A stretch of DNA of 64,000 nt from Bacteroidales bacterium (GTDB lineage Bacteria; Bacteroidota; Bacteroidia; Bacteroidales; Bacteroidaceae), in assembly GCA_012517855.1 (NCBI GenBank), contig JAAYUD010000060.1, positions 38,592-102,591 of the forward strand, read 5' to 3'. Below, piece after piece: positions 8,957 to 18,208 of the stretch (the first letter of the stretch is position 1; every line of letters starts with the position of its first letter). The translations under genes were made by a program, and so were the position numbers. The notes beneath the pieces are model-generated. The model had not been told where the DNA came from, did not search any database, and was given only the letters and a program-made list of their open reading frames with translations.

Positions 8957-10449
8957 GCAATGTATATATGGTGGGCTCTGATGCCCTTACTCTCGAAATA
9001 GTAGAGAAGATTATTAACGACAATATGCGTTTGGAGCTTTCTGCAGAAGCTAAGAAACGGATACAAAATTGTAGGGATTACCTTGATAAGCGAATTGCCG
9101 AATCGAAAGATCCTTTATATGGTATTACTACCGGATTTGGTTCTTTGTGTGGTAAAAACATATCTTTGGATGAATTGGGGACGCTACAAGAAAACCTGAT
9201 TAAAAGCCATGCTTGCAGCGTGGGAACAGAAATAAGTCCGCTCGTTATAAAATTAATGATGCTCCTGAAAGCACATGCTTTATCTTTGGGACATAGTGGC
9301 GTACAGATTATCACTGTGCAGCGCATCCTCGATTTCTTCAATAATGACATATTGCCCATTGTTTATGATCGAGGCTCTCTTGGTGCGTCGGGAGATCTTG
9401 CTCCTCTGGCGAATCTTTTTTTACCGTTGATAGGTGTCGGAGATGTTTATTATAAGGGGAAAAAACGCGAAGCTATCAGTGTTCTCGACGAATTTGGCTG
9501 GGAACCCGTTAAATTGATGAGCAAAGAAGGACTGGCACTGCTTAATGGAACACAATTTATGAGTGCCAACGGTGTGTTTGGTGTATTGAGGGCTATGCAT
9601 CTGTCTAAGAAAGCCGATCTGATTGCTGCTATATCATTAGAAGCTTTTGACGGACGTATCGAACCTTTCATGGATTGTATTCAACAGATTCGTCCTCATA
9701 AGGGACAAATAGAGACAGGCGACGCTTTTCGTGCTTTATTGAAAAACAGTGAAATGATTGCCCATCCAAAGACACACGTTCAGGATCCTTATTCATTCCG
9801 TTGCATTCCTCAGGTTCATGGAGCTATAAAAGATGCCATTCGATATGTTTCGTCAGTATTGCTTACAGAAATCAATTCAGTGACCGACAACCCCACTATT
9901 TTCCCGGAAGAGGATATTATTATATCCGGTGGGAACTTTCATGGTGAACCTTTGGCCTTGGTTTATGATTATTTAGCTATTGCCCTATCAGAACTCGGTA
10001 ATATTTCAGAACGTCGTGTAGCCCAACTTATTATGGGACTTCGTGGGCTTCCCGAGTTTTTAGTAGCCAATCCAGGATTGAACTCTGGATTTATGATTCC
10101 GCAATATGCAGCAGCTTCGATGGTCAGTCAAAACAAGATGTATTGTTATTCGGCAGCCAGTGACTCTATTGTCTCGTCTAACGGACAAGAAGACCATGTA
10201 AGTATGGGAGCCAATGCTGCTACCAAGCTATATAAAGTGATGGACAATCTGGAATTTATTCTTTCGATAGAACTAATGAATGCCGCGCAGGCCATTGAAT
10301 TCCGTCGTCCCGAGAAAACCTCACCTATATTAGAGAAGTTTTTGGCAAAGTATCGTAAGGAAGTTCCCTTTATAAAGGACGATATCGTAATGTATAAAGA
10401 AATAAATAAAACTGTGGCATTCTTGAAACGTACTCAAGTAGAATATTGA
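8953..10449 (+). CDS. hutH: Histidine ammonia-lyase
   Basis: Removes ammonia from L-histidine to give urocanate, the first step of the pathway although its gene comes last. The 498-residue product contains GSLGASGDLAPLANL; the internal Ala-Ser-Gly near residues 144-146 cyclises to the MIO electrophile. Other family motifs are YGITTGFGS near residue 56, LLNGTQFMSANG near 196 and QDPYSFRCIPQVHG near 277. Length and motifs are normal for the family. After the stop a short spacer leads to the convergent tdh gene. Confidence 0.96.
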   Translation: MSNVYMVGSDALTLEIVEKIINDNMRLELSAEAKKRIQNCRDYLDKRIAESKDPLYGITTGFGSLCGKNISLDELGTLQENLIKSHACSVGTEISPLVIKLMMLLKAHALSLGHSGVQIITVQRILDFFNNDILPIVYDRGSLGASGDLAPLANLFLPLIGVGDVYYKGKKREAISVLDEFGWEPVKLMSKEGLALLNGTQFMSANGVFGVLRAMHLSKKADLIAAISLEAFDGRIEPFMDCIQQIRPHKGQIETGDAFRALLKNSEMIAHPKTHVQDPYSFRCIPQVHGAIKDAIRYVSSVLLTEINSVTDNPTIFPEEDIIISGGNFHGEPLALVYDYLAIALSELGNISERRVAQLIMGLRGLPEFLVANPGLNSGFMIPQYAAASMVSQNKMYCYSAASDSIVSSNGQEDHVSMGANAATKLYKVMDNLEFILSIELMNAAQAIEFRRPEKTSPILEKFLAKYRKEVPFIKDDIVMYKEINKTVAFLKRTQVEY

Positions 10450-10511
10450 GAATTACCACACTAAGAGAGAGAGGAAGGCGGATATATGTGAATATATCCG
10501 CCAATTTATTC

Positions 10512-11468
10512 TTATTTATTCAGTTTTATTCTAAGCTTTTCGAGCATATCTTTTGTCATGCTATCCAAATCGTACGTCGGCTTCCAACCCCATTCGGCAC
10601 GGGCACACGAGTCGTCCATCTTATCGGGCCAACTATTGGCGATACGTTGTTTTAATGGATCGACATCGTATGTCATTTCAAAAGTGGGCTCATATTTGCG
10701 TATAGCTTCATAAATGGTTTCGGGTGCAAAGCTCATGGATGCGATATTGAATGCATTGCGATGGATCAGTTTGGTGGGATCGGCTTCCATCAACATGATT
10801 GCTGCGTTTAAGGCATCAGGCATATACATCATATCCATTAGTGTACCAGCTTTGATAGGGCATACAAACTTCTCTCCTCTTACTGCATAATAAAAAATAT
10901 CTACTGCATAGTCTGTAGTTCCACCTCCCGGAGGAGTCACGTTAGAAATGATGCCGGGAAAACGAACCGCTCTTGTATCTACACCATATTTGTTATGATA
11001 ATAATCGCTTAATAATTCGGTCGTTACTTTTGTTACGCCGTACATCGTACGAGGACGTTGAATAGTATCTTGAGGTGTTAAGTTGTGTGGCGTATTTTCA
11101 CCGAATGAACCGATAGAGCTGGGAGTAAACACTGCACAATGATTTTCACGAGCGACTTCGAGTATATTCCAAAGTCCATCAATACCTATTTTCCAAGCAA
11201 GTCTTGGCTTCGATTCGGCAACAACAGAAAGAAGCGCTGCCAAATTGTAAATGGTATCGATGCGATATTGTTTAACAACAGACGCAATCATCTCGACGTT
11301 AGTAACATCTGCTATCGCCGATGGTCCCGATTCTTTTAATTCACCTTTAGGCTCTGCCCCTACAATGTACCCAGCAACAACATGTTCGTTTCCATAACGC
11401 TCACGTAACTCCATAGTTAACTCCGAACCAATCTGTCCGGTAGCCCCAATTACCAAAATATTTTTCAT
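10512..11468 (-). CDS. tdh: L-threonine 3-dehydrogenase, NAD-dependent epimerase type
   Basis: A 318-residue short-chain dehydrogenase of the extended (epimerase-like) class. It oxidises L-threonine to 2-amino-3-ketobutyrate. The NAD-binding GATGQIG is at residues 7-13 and the catalytic YGVTK near residues 141-145; SSIGSFG and GTTDYAVDIFYYAV are typical of this threonine dehydrogenase type, known from Flavobacterium-like bacteria, which is unrelated to the zinc-dependent E. coli Tdh. I start at the ATG at 11468 (MKNILVIGATG); the open frame runs further upstream but that part is low-complexity and crosses the divergent promoter region. kbl is divergent and supplies the next step. Confidence 0.9.
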   Translation of the reverse strand: MKNILVIGATGQIGSELTMELRERYGNEHVVAGYIVGAEPKGELKESGPSAIADVTNVEMIASVVKQYRIDTIYNLAALLSVVAESKPRLAWKIGIDGLWNILEVARENHCAVFTPSSIGSFGENTPHNLTPQDTIQRPRTMYGVTKVTTELLSDYYHNKYGVDTRAVRFPGIISNVTPPGGGTTDYAVDIFYYAVRGEKFVCPIKAGTLMDMMYMPDALNAAIMLMEADPTKLIHRNAFNIASMSFAPETIYEAIRKYEPTFEMTYDVDPLKQRIANSWPDKMDDSCARAEWGWKPTYDLDSMTKDMLEKLRIKLNK

Positions 11469-11606
11469 TTTACGAATTAATAAGGTTTTTATATCTTTTG
11501 AGTCCGCAAAGTAACTACTTTTTTTTGAATATAATAGCAAAAAGATAGCGATAATTAAAAGAAAATTACTTCCTTTGTACTTATATAATATTAAAAACCT
11601 AAAGAT

Positions 11607-12794
11607 ATGTACGGAAAAATGAAAGAACACCTCAGCAAAACACTCGTTGAGATAAAAGAAGCAGGGTTGTATAAAGACGAACGTATCATTGAAAGTCCGC
11701 AACAAGCTGCTATTAAAGTTAAAGGTAAAGAAGTCCTGAACTTTTGTGCCAACAATTATCTTGGATTGTCTAACCATCCTCGATTGATAGAAGGTGCAAA
11801 GAAAATGATGGATCGTCGCGGTTTTGGAATGTCGTCTGTGCGTTTTATTTGTGGAACGCAAGATGTTCATAAAGAACTTGAGGCTGCTATATCCGATTAT
11901 TTCAAGACAGAAGATACAATATTATATGCTGCGTGTTTTGATGCCAATGGTGGTGTGTTTGAACCTTTGTTTACCGAAGAAGATGCTATTATATCTGATG
12001 CATTGAATCATGCATCTATTATTGATGGCGTACGTCTTTGTAAAGCGAAAAGGTATCGCTATAATAATGCCGATATGGCTGATTTGGAACGTTGTTTGAA
12101 AGAAGCTCAAGCGCAACGTTTTCGTATTATTTGCACAGATGGTGTCTTTTCTATGGATGGCAATGTAGCCCCTATGGATAAAATTTGCGATTTGGCTGAA
12201 AAATACGATGCTTTGGTGATGGTTGATGAATCTCATTCTGCCGGCGTAGTAGGTGCTACCGGTCATGGTGTAAGTGAACTCTGCAAGACGTATGGAAGAG
12301 TAGATATTTATACCGGAACATTGGGAAAATCATTTGGTGGTGCTTTGGGTGGATTTACTACCGGTCGTAAAGAAATAATCGATTTGCTTCGTCAACGTAG
12401 TCGTCCGTATTTATTCTCTAATTCTTTGGCTCCTTGCATTATTGGTGCAAGTCTTGAAGTGTTCAAGATGCTGAAAGAAAGCAATGATATTCATGATAGT
12501 TTGGTAAAGAATGTTGGCTATTTCAGAGATAAAATGATTGCCGCAGGTTTCGATATCAAACCTACTCAGAGTGCTATTTGTGCCGTTATGTTGTATGATG
12601 CGAAACTTTCTCAGGTTTATGCCTCGAAAATGCTTGATGAAGGAATTTATGTCACAGGTTTCTATTATCCTGTAGTTCCTAAAGACCAAGCTCGTATTCG
12701 CGTACAAATATCTGCAGGTCACAACAAAGGACAGTTGGATAAGTGCATTGCAGCTTTTGTTAAAGTTGGGAAAGAACTTGGCGTTTTGAAATAG
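11607..12794 (+). CDS. kbl: Glycine C-acetyltransferase (2-amino-3-ketobutyrate CoA ligase)
   Basis: PLP enzyme of the alpha-oxoamine synthase family, 395 residues. It cleaves 2-amino-3-ketobutyrate with CoA into glycine and acetyl-CoA, completing threonine breakdown begun by the divergent tdh. The PLP lysine is in YTGTLGKSFGGALGG near residue 243; VDESHSAGVVG near 209 and FCANNYLGLSNHP near 48 are further signatures. The 138-bp divergent spacer should hold both promoters; TTCCTTTG at 11570-11577 is a near match to a -7 box for kbl. A bidirectional terminator follows. Confidence 0.94.
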   Translation: MYGKMKEHLSKTLVEIKEAGLYKDERIIESPQQAAIKVKGKEVLNFCANNYLGLSNHPRLIEGAKKMMDRRGFGMSSVRFICGTQDVHKELEAAISDYFKTEDTILYAACFDANGGVFEPLFTEEDAIISDALNHASIIDGVRLCKAKRYRYNNADMADLERCLKEAQAQRFRIICTDGVFSMDGNVAPMDKICDLAEKYDALVMVDESHSAGVVGATGHGVSELCKTYGRVDIYTGTLGKSFGGALGGFTTGRKEIIDLLRQRSRPYLFSNSLAPCIIGASLEVFKMLKESNDIHDSLVKNVGYFRDKMIAAGFDIKPTQSAICAVMLYDAKLSQVYASKMLDEGIYVTGFYYPVVPKDQARIRVQISAGHNKGQLDKCIAAFVKVGKELGVLK

Positions 12795-12815
12795 AGATCA
12801 ATTAACGATATATAA

Positions 12816-12847
12816 AAAAGACCCGCTTCAATCGAAACGGGTCTTTT
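12816..12847. terminator. Bidirectional terminator between kbl and the Dabb gene
   Basis: AAAAGACCCG (12816-12825) and CGGGTCTTTT (12838-12847) form a perfect 10-bp stem with a 12-nt loop, flanked by A and T runs, between convergent genes. Confidence 0.85.
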
Positions 12848-12887
12848 CGTATATATAATGATGCAATATTTGCGATTTACCGCTTCT

Positions 12888-13187
12888 TTAGAATTCGTAA
12901 TTCACGCAAGCTCTCGATTCCTTGGTATCGGCCAACAGTTTGCCGGCAGCGACATGATCGGGATGTACTGAATAGAAGTTGACGTCATCCATATTGTCAA
13001 AAACACTATTTAAGGCAATATGCCATTTTTCGTTGGGATCCATGTTGAGCCCCACTTCTATTTCGCGTATGCAAGCTATTTTGGGAGGCAAGGCCTCAAT
13101 AGCAACTTTGAAAGCTTTCATTACCCGCAGTTTCTCTTCTTCGGGAACATCATCCCGCAATTTAAATAATACAATGTGCCGTACCAT
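12888..13187 (-). CDS. Dabb (stress-responsive A/B barrel) domain protein
   Basis: A 99-residue protein that is one dimeric alpha/beta-barrel domain. MVRHIVLFKLRDD at the start, IREIEVGLNM in the middle and HPDHVAAGKLLAD near the end are the conserved elements; the histidine in strand 1 and the YSVHPDH segment line the barrel in relatives. Some members act in small-molecule cyclisation or stress responses, but most bacterial single-domain forms have no known reaction. It stands alone between two terminators and the divergent udk, so context does not help. Confidence 0.85.
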   Translation of the reverse strand: MVRHIVLFKLRDDVPEEEKLRVMKAFKVAIEALPPKIACIREIEVGLNMDPNEKWHIALNSVFDNMDDVNFYSVHPDHVAAGKLLADTKESRACVNYEF

Positions 13188-13286
13188 AACTTTATTATTA
13201 AAATATTATTTGTATATTTGTTTGTTCTAAAAGTATTAGAGCTTTTGCAAAATTAGTAATTTATCGACAAATAGGTACATATATTT

Positions 13287-13898
13287 ATGTTAATCATTGG
13301 TATTGCAGGTGGCACCGGTTCTGGAAAAACGACCGTAGCCAAGAAAATTATTAGTAATCTTCAAAAAGACAATGTGATACTTTTATCACAAGATTCTTAC
13401 TATAAAGATAGTAGTAATGTCCCTCCCGAAGAACGACAAAGCATAAACTTTGATCACCCAGACGCATTTGATTGGGATTTACTTTATCGGCAGGTGTTAC
13501 AATTGTTGAAAGGGAAAAGTATTGAGCAACCTGTATATGACTTTATTACTAGTACAAGGCTTTCCGAAACTATTCATGTAGAACCTTGTGAAGTACTTAT
13601 CGTAGAAGGTATCATGGCTTTGTGGGATAAGAAATTGCGTGATTTAATGAACATCAAAATATATGTCGATGCCGATGCCGATGAGCGCCTTATTAGAGTG
13701 ATTCGTCGTGATGTATTAGAACGTGGTAGAACTCCAGAAGCTGTTATTGAACGCTATCTTCGTGTATTGAAACCAATGCATAGAGAATTCATTGAACCCT
13801 GTAAGCGTTATGCCGATGTCATTATCCCCGAAGGTGGTGATAATATGCCGGCAATTGATATGATGAGTATGTTTATTTCTAAGCATCTTGATAAATAA
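13287..13898 (+). CDS. udk: Uridine/cytidine kinase
   Basis: Cytosolic pyrimidine-salvage kinase that phosphorylates uridine or cytidine to UMP or CMP. The 203-residue product begins MLIIGIAGGTGSGKTT, a clear P-loop at residues 8-16. SQDSYYKD near 34-41 and FDHPDAFDWDLL near 54 bind the nucleoside, and RRDVLERGRTPEAVIERYL is the conserved lid region. Length is normal. The MltF-like gene follows 8 bp after the stop and is probably co-transcribed. Confidence 0.94.
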   Translation: MLIIGIAGGTGSGKTTVAKKIISNLQKDNVILLSQDSYYKDSSNVPPEERQSINFDHPDAFDWDLLYRQVLQLLKGKSIEQPVYDFITSTRLSETIHVEPCEVLIVEGIMALWDKKLRDLMNIKIYVDADADERLIRVIRRDVLERGRTPEAVIERYLRVLKPMHREFIEPCKRYADVIIPEGGDNMPAIDMMSMFISKHLDK

Positions 13899-13906
13899 AG
13901 TTGCCT

Positions 13907-15286
13907 ATGAGAAAAAGTTCTTGGCTTTTACTATTTATATTTTTTCTGTTAGTTGCAGGTTGCGGGAGCAGGAAAAAATCTGTTGCTGGCAATATTGACT
14001 TGCCTCAGATAAAGAAAAATCGGGAACTTGTTGTGCTTACGATGAACCGTTCTACTTCTTATTTTATTTACCGTGGAGAGGAAATGGGATTTCAATACGA
14101 ACTTGCCAATCAGTTTGCAACTAGTTTAGGATTGAAATTGAAGATAAAAACCGCACGCAACATGAAAGAAATGCTTGATAAACTTCATCGCGGTGAAGGG
14201 GATATTGTTGCTTTCAACGTGCCATATACGAAGGAAAATAAAAACAATTTGCTCTATTGTGGTGAACAAGTGGTGACTCATCAAGTGTTGGTGCAACGCA
14301 AAGGTGCTCATATTTCTCTTGTTACCAATGTGACGCAGTTAGTAGGCAAAGATATTTATGTAAAGCCGGGTCGTTATATGCAGCGGCTTGAGAACTTGAA
14401 CAAGGAATTGGGAGGTGGTATTCATATACATGAAGTAAAAGCAGATAGCGTCACTACTGAAGATTTGATTTATCAGGTGTCTATGGGTCGAATCAATTAC
14501 ACTGTTGCCGATGACGAAGAAGCACTTTTAAATAAGACTTATTATGAGAATTTGAATTTGTCATTGGCAGTAAGTTTCGATCAACGTTCGTCATGGGTTG
14601 TCAGAAAGAGCTCTCCCCTATTGGCGCAAGCTGCGACCAAATGGTATAAAGAGAATATGTCGACGGCTGAATATAAGCTGAGTATGAAACGGTATTTCGA
14701 TATCAGCAAACAACAGACTTATAATCGCCGCTATGCTTTTAGCAAAAATAAGCTTTCTGTTTATGATCATCTTTTTAAACGCTATGCCAAGCAGATTAAT
14801 TGGGATTGGCGTTTATTGGCGGCTTTGGCGTATAAGGAGTCTAATTTCGAGCCTAATGTCGTATCGTGGGCAGGGGCTCGTGGCTTAATGCAATTGATGC
14901 CTCTAACAGCTCGAAGGCTTGGTGTGCCACGCGGTAAAGAACGTAATCCGGAGGAGAGCATAAAAGCTGCTGTAAAATACATTGATCTGACAGAAAAGCA
15001 GTTTAGCGATATTAAAAATGAGCATATAAAGCTTCAATTTGTTTTGGCTGCATATAATGCGGGCTATGGACATATTAGCGATGCGATGGCATTAGCTGCT
15101 AAGTATGGAAAAAATAAACATGTTTGGACTGCTAATGTCGAGAAATACATCTTGCTGAAAAGCAATGAAAAATACTATAACGATCCAGTTTGTAAGAATG
15201 GTTATTTTCGAGGCAGCGATACATATAGTTTTGTCCGAGACGTACTAACTTATTATAAAAATTTTCAGAAGAAAGCCAAAAGATAA
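13907..15286 (+). CDS. mltF: MltF-like membrane-bound lytic murein transglycosylase
   Basis: A 459-residue lipoprotein. The signal peptide ends in the lipobox VAGC near residue 21. A substrate-binding-protein-like (SBP_bac_3) domain spans about residues 40-265 (LVVLTMNRSTSYFIYRGEEMGFQYELA). The C-terminal lysozyme-like SLT domain spans about 295-450, with catalytic Glu in AYKESNFEPN near residue 311 and the partner motif GARGLMQLMP. This two-domain layout is that of MltF, which cuts peptidoglycan glycan strands with formation of 1,6-anhydro-MurNAc. I use the ATG at 13907; the earlier TTG adds two residues. It follows udk closely. Confidence 0.88.
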   Translation: MRKSSWLLLFIFFLLVAGCGSRKKSVAGNIDLPQIKKNRELVVLTMNRSTSYFIYRGEEMGFQYELANQFATSLGLKLKIKTARNMKEMLDKLHRGEGDIVAFNVPYTKENKNNLLYCGEQVVTHQVLVQRKGAHISLVTNVTQLVGKDIYVKPGRYMQRLENLNKELGGGIHIHEVKADSVTTEDLIYQVSMGRINYTVADDEEALLNKTYYENLNLSLAVSFDQRSSWVVRKSSPLLAQAATKWYKENMSTAEYKLSMKRYFDISKQQTYNRRYAFSKNKLSVYDHLFKRYAKQINWDWRLLAALAYKESNFEPNVVSWAGARGLMQLMPLTARRLGVPRGKERNPEESIKAAVKYIDLTEKQFSDIKNEHIKLQFVLAAYNAGYGHISDAMALAAKYGKNKHVWTANVEKYILLKSNEKYYNDPVCKNGYFRGSDTYSFVRDVLTYYKNFQKKAKR

Positions 15287-15332
15287 CATCTTGTAGGTAA
15301 AACATTTAATTATCTCGATTTAATCGATATAA

Positions 15333-16499
15333 TTATTCGATCCCCAATTGGCTCATACATTCTTTTACTTCATCAATATTGCCGGTATGTTTTCCTAAAT
15401 CATCGGATAATTTCACACAGTTACGCCATTCCTGATTTGAATTCATCTTGCAAGCTGTAAGTTTCATTACAATATTTTCGGGCTTATAGCCTGTATCGTT
15501 TGTTAGGTTAGTACCAATACCAAAGCTACATCTGATTTTTCCTTCACAATAATTCTTTATTTCAAGTACTTTGTCAAAATCAAGAGCATTGCTGAAAACG
15601 ATTGTTTTTGTGGTAGGGTCAATACCAAATTCTTTGTAACGGGCAGTGAGCATATCTACAAATTCGTATTCATTACCAGAGTCACAACGTACACCATCGA
15701 ATAGTTTGGCTTGTTTACGACTCAAGTTATTGAGAAAAATATCGAACGTGTATGTATCGGCAAGAGCAATACCCAGGTCTCCATCGTACACATTAACCCA
15801 ATTCTCTAAAGCTAGATAGTTTGCGTGTTTGTATCCGAATTGGGCTCCATGAAACATAAACCATTCATGCGGATGGGTCCCCATCATTTTCATATCATAT
15901 TTCATACCCAAGAGACAGTTCGATGAACCGGTACAATACTTGGCATGCTCTTTCAGGTAAGCTATCACTTCGTCTTGTACTTTAAGAGAGAAGCGACGCC
16001 TTGTTCCGAACTCAGAGAATATCAGTTGATTCTCGTTGGAGAGCTTCACTTTCTTTTTAAGCCTTTCCAGCACTAACTTTTCATCCACTTCATATCCGCT
16101 TAACGAATTGCGAAGTTCGGCAACAATTGCGAGAATAGGAACTTCGTATAATGTAGCTTTGTATAAGGCATCAGTTACTTCGATGTGCAAATGATGTTGT
16201 TCGCTTAGCCATATTTTTACCTTTTTGGGGTCGTAATGAAAAGATGAGAGCCATTCCAAATACATCCGAGGTAGAAAACGGTTATGAGATGCCATATAAT
16301 CTATTTCTTCATCGGTAAGCTGTATCGTTGACATGGCGTCAAGTTCTTTATAAAGCCTTTCGACAAAATTTTCGTTGTATATGGTTTCATCCCTATCTAT
16401 GAAACTAAATGTTCCGATAGCATAAGGAAAAAGTTTAATATAGGCATAAGATGTTGTAAACTTGTATAAGTCTGTATCCAGTAGCGAGGTTATTATCAT
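15333..16499 (-). CDS. pncB: Nicotinate phosphoribosyltransferase
   Basis: Salvages nicotinate to nicotinate mononucleotide for NAD synthesis, using PRPP. From the ATG at 16499 (MIITSLLDTDLYKFTTSYA) the product has 388 residues, the normal length. The SLLDTDLYKFT start and GTHPHEWFMFHGAQFGYKHAN, which carries the histidine phosphorylated in relatives, are diagnostic. The open frame extends seven codons upstream to a TTG, which I reject because homologues begin at the methionine I chose. Elsewhere in the window nadE supplies the last NAD step. A near-palindrome around 15308-15334 between the convergent mltF and pncB ends may act as a terminator. Confidence 0.92.
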   Translation of the reverse strand: MIITSLLDTDLYKFTTSYAYIKLFPYAIGTFSFIDRDETIYNENFVERLYKELDAMSTIQLTDEEIDYMASHNRFLPRMYLEWLSSFHYDPKKVKIWLSEQHHLHIEVTDALYKATLYEVPILAIVAELRNSLSGYEVDEKLVLERLKKKVKLSNENQLIFSEFGTRRRFSLKVQDEVIAYLKEHAKYCTGSSNCLLGMKYDMKMMGTHPHEWFMFHGAQFGYKHANYLALENWVNVYDGDLGIALADTYTFDIFLNNLSRKQAKLFDGVRCDSGNEYEFVDMLTARYKEFGIDPTTKTIVFSNALDFDKVLEIKNYCEGKIRCSFGIGTNLTNDTGYKPENIVMKLTACKMNSNQEWRNCVKLSDDLGKHTGNIDEVKECMSQLGIE

Positions 16500-16575
16500 A
16501 TTCTGGAATTTTGATTGCAAATTGAAAGATGATGCAGTAATAATATTATTGCTGTATCATGCTGATGTATATTTA

Positions 16576-18099
16576 TTATTGATGTTGCTCCCTCAGTAAA
16601 TCATTTACATTTTTCACGGGATTGAAGGTCTCAAGCGGTACTTCTACAAATATGGTATTCCAATCGCTCATAGCTCCATTCCAAAGTCCGGGTAATTCGA
16701 GTGCTTTTAAATCACGCCCGCTCTTGGACTTTTGTGAGATAAATCCGGTAGACTTATCGATAAATTTAGTCAGATCGAATTTCTCTCCTTTATAGTCTCT
16801 AATGGCACAAACTAAATCTACGGGATTAAAATGAGTTCCTTGCGCAAACATTTCTTCTGCGCTCTTGTCTTTTTTGTTGATTTGCGAACTTTCTAGTATC
16901 TGCATCGAATATGAGCCGTCATTGTTATAGGCTAAAAACGGACCACCACCGGGTTCGCCTATGTTTCTTACCATCCCACATACCCGAAGAGGACGATTCA
17001 GTTTTTTCTTCAGATAAAGAACAAGGTCGGCATCTTCCATGTTCTTCGTTTCAGCATTACGACAACAAAGTTGACGTTGCACAAATTGAATAATTTCAAC
17101 GATTTCATCGTGAGTATATTTTCCGCTGTCTATCAAATTCAGGTATTCGAAGATCTTTTTCTGGAGTGACACTAATATACCTGCAATAAGTTTTTTGTAT
17201 TTTACGGTGGAATCTTTTAAACGGTCCGGTACTACGTTATCTATATTTTTGATAAAGATCACGTCTGTATCAAGATCATTTAAGTTTTCGATCAACGCTC
17301 CATGCCCTCCGGGCCGAAACAGTAATCTACCATCGTCAGTCCTGAACGGTTTATTATCCATGTCTACAGCAATGGTGTCTGTCGAAGCTTTTTGTTCCGA
17401 AAAACTAATGTGATATGTAACCCCAAATTCATTTTCATACTCAGCTTTTTTCTTTGCTATCAGATTTTCAAAGAGTTGACGATGATCGTGTGATACGGTG
17501 AAATGGATATTTACTTCATTTTTTGCGTTTTGAGCGTACAATGCCCCTTCCACTAAATGTTCTTCGACGGGGGTGCGCGCTTTTTCACCATAGCGGTGAA
17601 ACAATAGCATACCTTTGGGTAGGGCGCCGTAGTTTAAGCCTTCTTTATTCAGTAGTGCCATGACTATTTCCTTGTATTTACCGCTATCTATAAGCGATGT
17701 AATATCTGTATTGTATAGATGTTGGCAAATACTATTTAGCTCTTTATAAAAGGCAAAGGCATTGATATGGTGAAAGAATATGTTCTCAAAATTTGTGCGA
17801 GGTTCGTTATAATCGGCATCAACAAATGCATATAGATCTTTAAACATGCGGCTGGCTGCTCCCGAAGCCGGAACAAATTTAAGTATATTGTGTCCCGAAT
17901 TTTGAGTATAGCTATTCCATGCTGAAAGATAAAGTGTCTCTTCCTCTTTATTTGTCCTTATAATGCCGTTGTCCGTCGATGCAGCTGCGAACAGTTTTAG
18001 ATAAGGAAATCCTTGTTCGAAAGATGATAATTGTCCGATAATTTGTTGTTCAGATATTCCTTTTGCATTCAATTGTTCTTTGTCTTGATTAGTCATCAT
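16576..18099 (-). CDS. DUF4301 family protein
   Basis: A 507-residue soluble protein of the Bacteroidota family DUF4301. It opens with DKEQLNAKGISEQQIIGQL and FEQGFPYLKLFAAAS; FVPASGAASRMFKDL near residue 75 and FRPGGHGALIENLNDLD near 265 are strongly conserved glycine-rich stretches. The FRPGGHGALI motif and VRNIGEPGGGPFLAYN near 385 suggest a nucleotide- or sugar-phosphate-binding fold, but no reaction is established that I know of. I start at the ATG at 18099, not the TTG at 18129, because a TATTTTTG -7 box on the reverse strand (18127-18134) overlaps the TTG. It is divergent from relA. Confidence 0.7.
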   Translation of the reverse strand: MMTNQDKEQLNAKGISEQQIIGQLSSFEQGFPYLKLFAAASTDNGIIRTNKEEETLYLSAWNSYTQNSGHNILKFVPASGAASRMFKDLYAFVDADYNEPRTNFENIFFHHINAFAFYKELNSICQHLYNTDITSLIDSGKYKEIVMALLNKEGLNYGALPKGMLLFHRYGEKARTPVEEHLVEGALYAQNAKNEVNIHFTVSHDHRQLFENLIAKKKAEYENEFGVTYHISFSEQKASTDTIAVDMDNKPFRTDDGRLLFRPGGHGALIENLNDLDTDVIFIKNIDNVVPDRLKDSTVKYKKLIAGILVSLQKKIFEYLNLIDSGKYTHDEIVEIIQFVQRQLCCRNAETKNMEDADLVLYLKKKLNRPLRVCGMVRNIGEPGGGPFLAYNNDGSYSMQILESSQINKKDKSAEEMFAQGTHFNPVDLVCAIRDYKGEKFDLTKFIDKSTGFISQKSKSGRDLKALELPGLWNGAMSDWNTIFVEVPLETFNPVKNVNDLLREQHQ

Positions 18100-18126
18100 C
18101 AAACCTAAGTTTTTATTATTAATGCT

Positions 18127-18185
18127 CAAAAATACAAAATGTTCTGTTCATTTGATAGCATTATCCCAAAAAAATACTACTTTTG
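18127..18185. promoter_or_regulatory. Divergent promoter pair for DUF4301 gene and relA
   Basis: On the reverse strand TATTTTTG (18127-18134) and on the forward strand TACTTTTG (18178-18185) both match TAnnTTTG. TTTG at 18151-18154 could be the -33 element of the forward promoter (23-bp spacing). Both boxes lie inside the longest open frames and so fix downstream starts for both genes. Confidence 0.55.
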
Positions 18186-18208
18186 AGACTGTTTTTAGGA
18201 TTATGCTC

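Noticed and set aside
11469..11870. N-terminal extension of threonine dehydrogenase to 452 residues
   Set aside because: The extension is Phe/Ser-rich low-complexity translation of the divergent promoter region and part of kbl; the NAD-binding motif lies right after the internal ATG at 11468.
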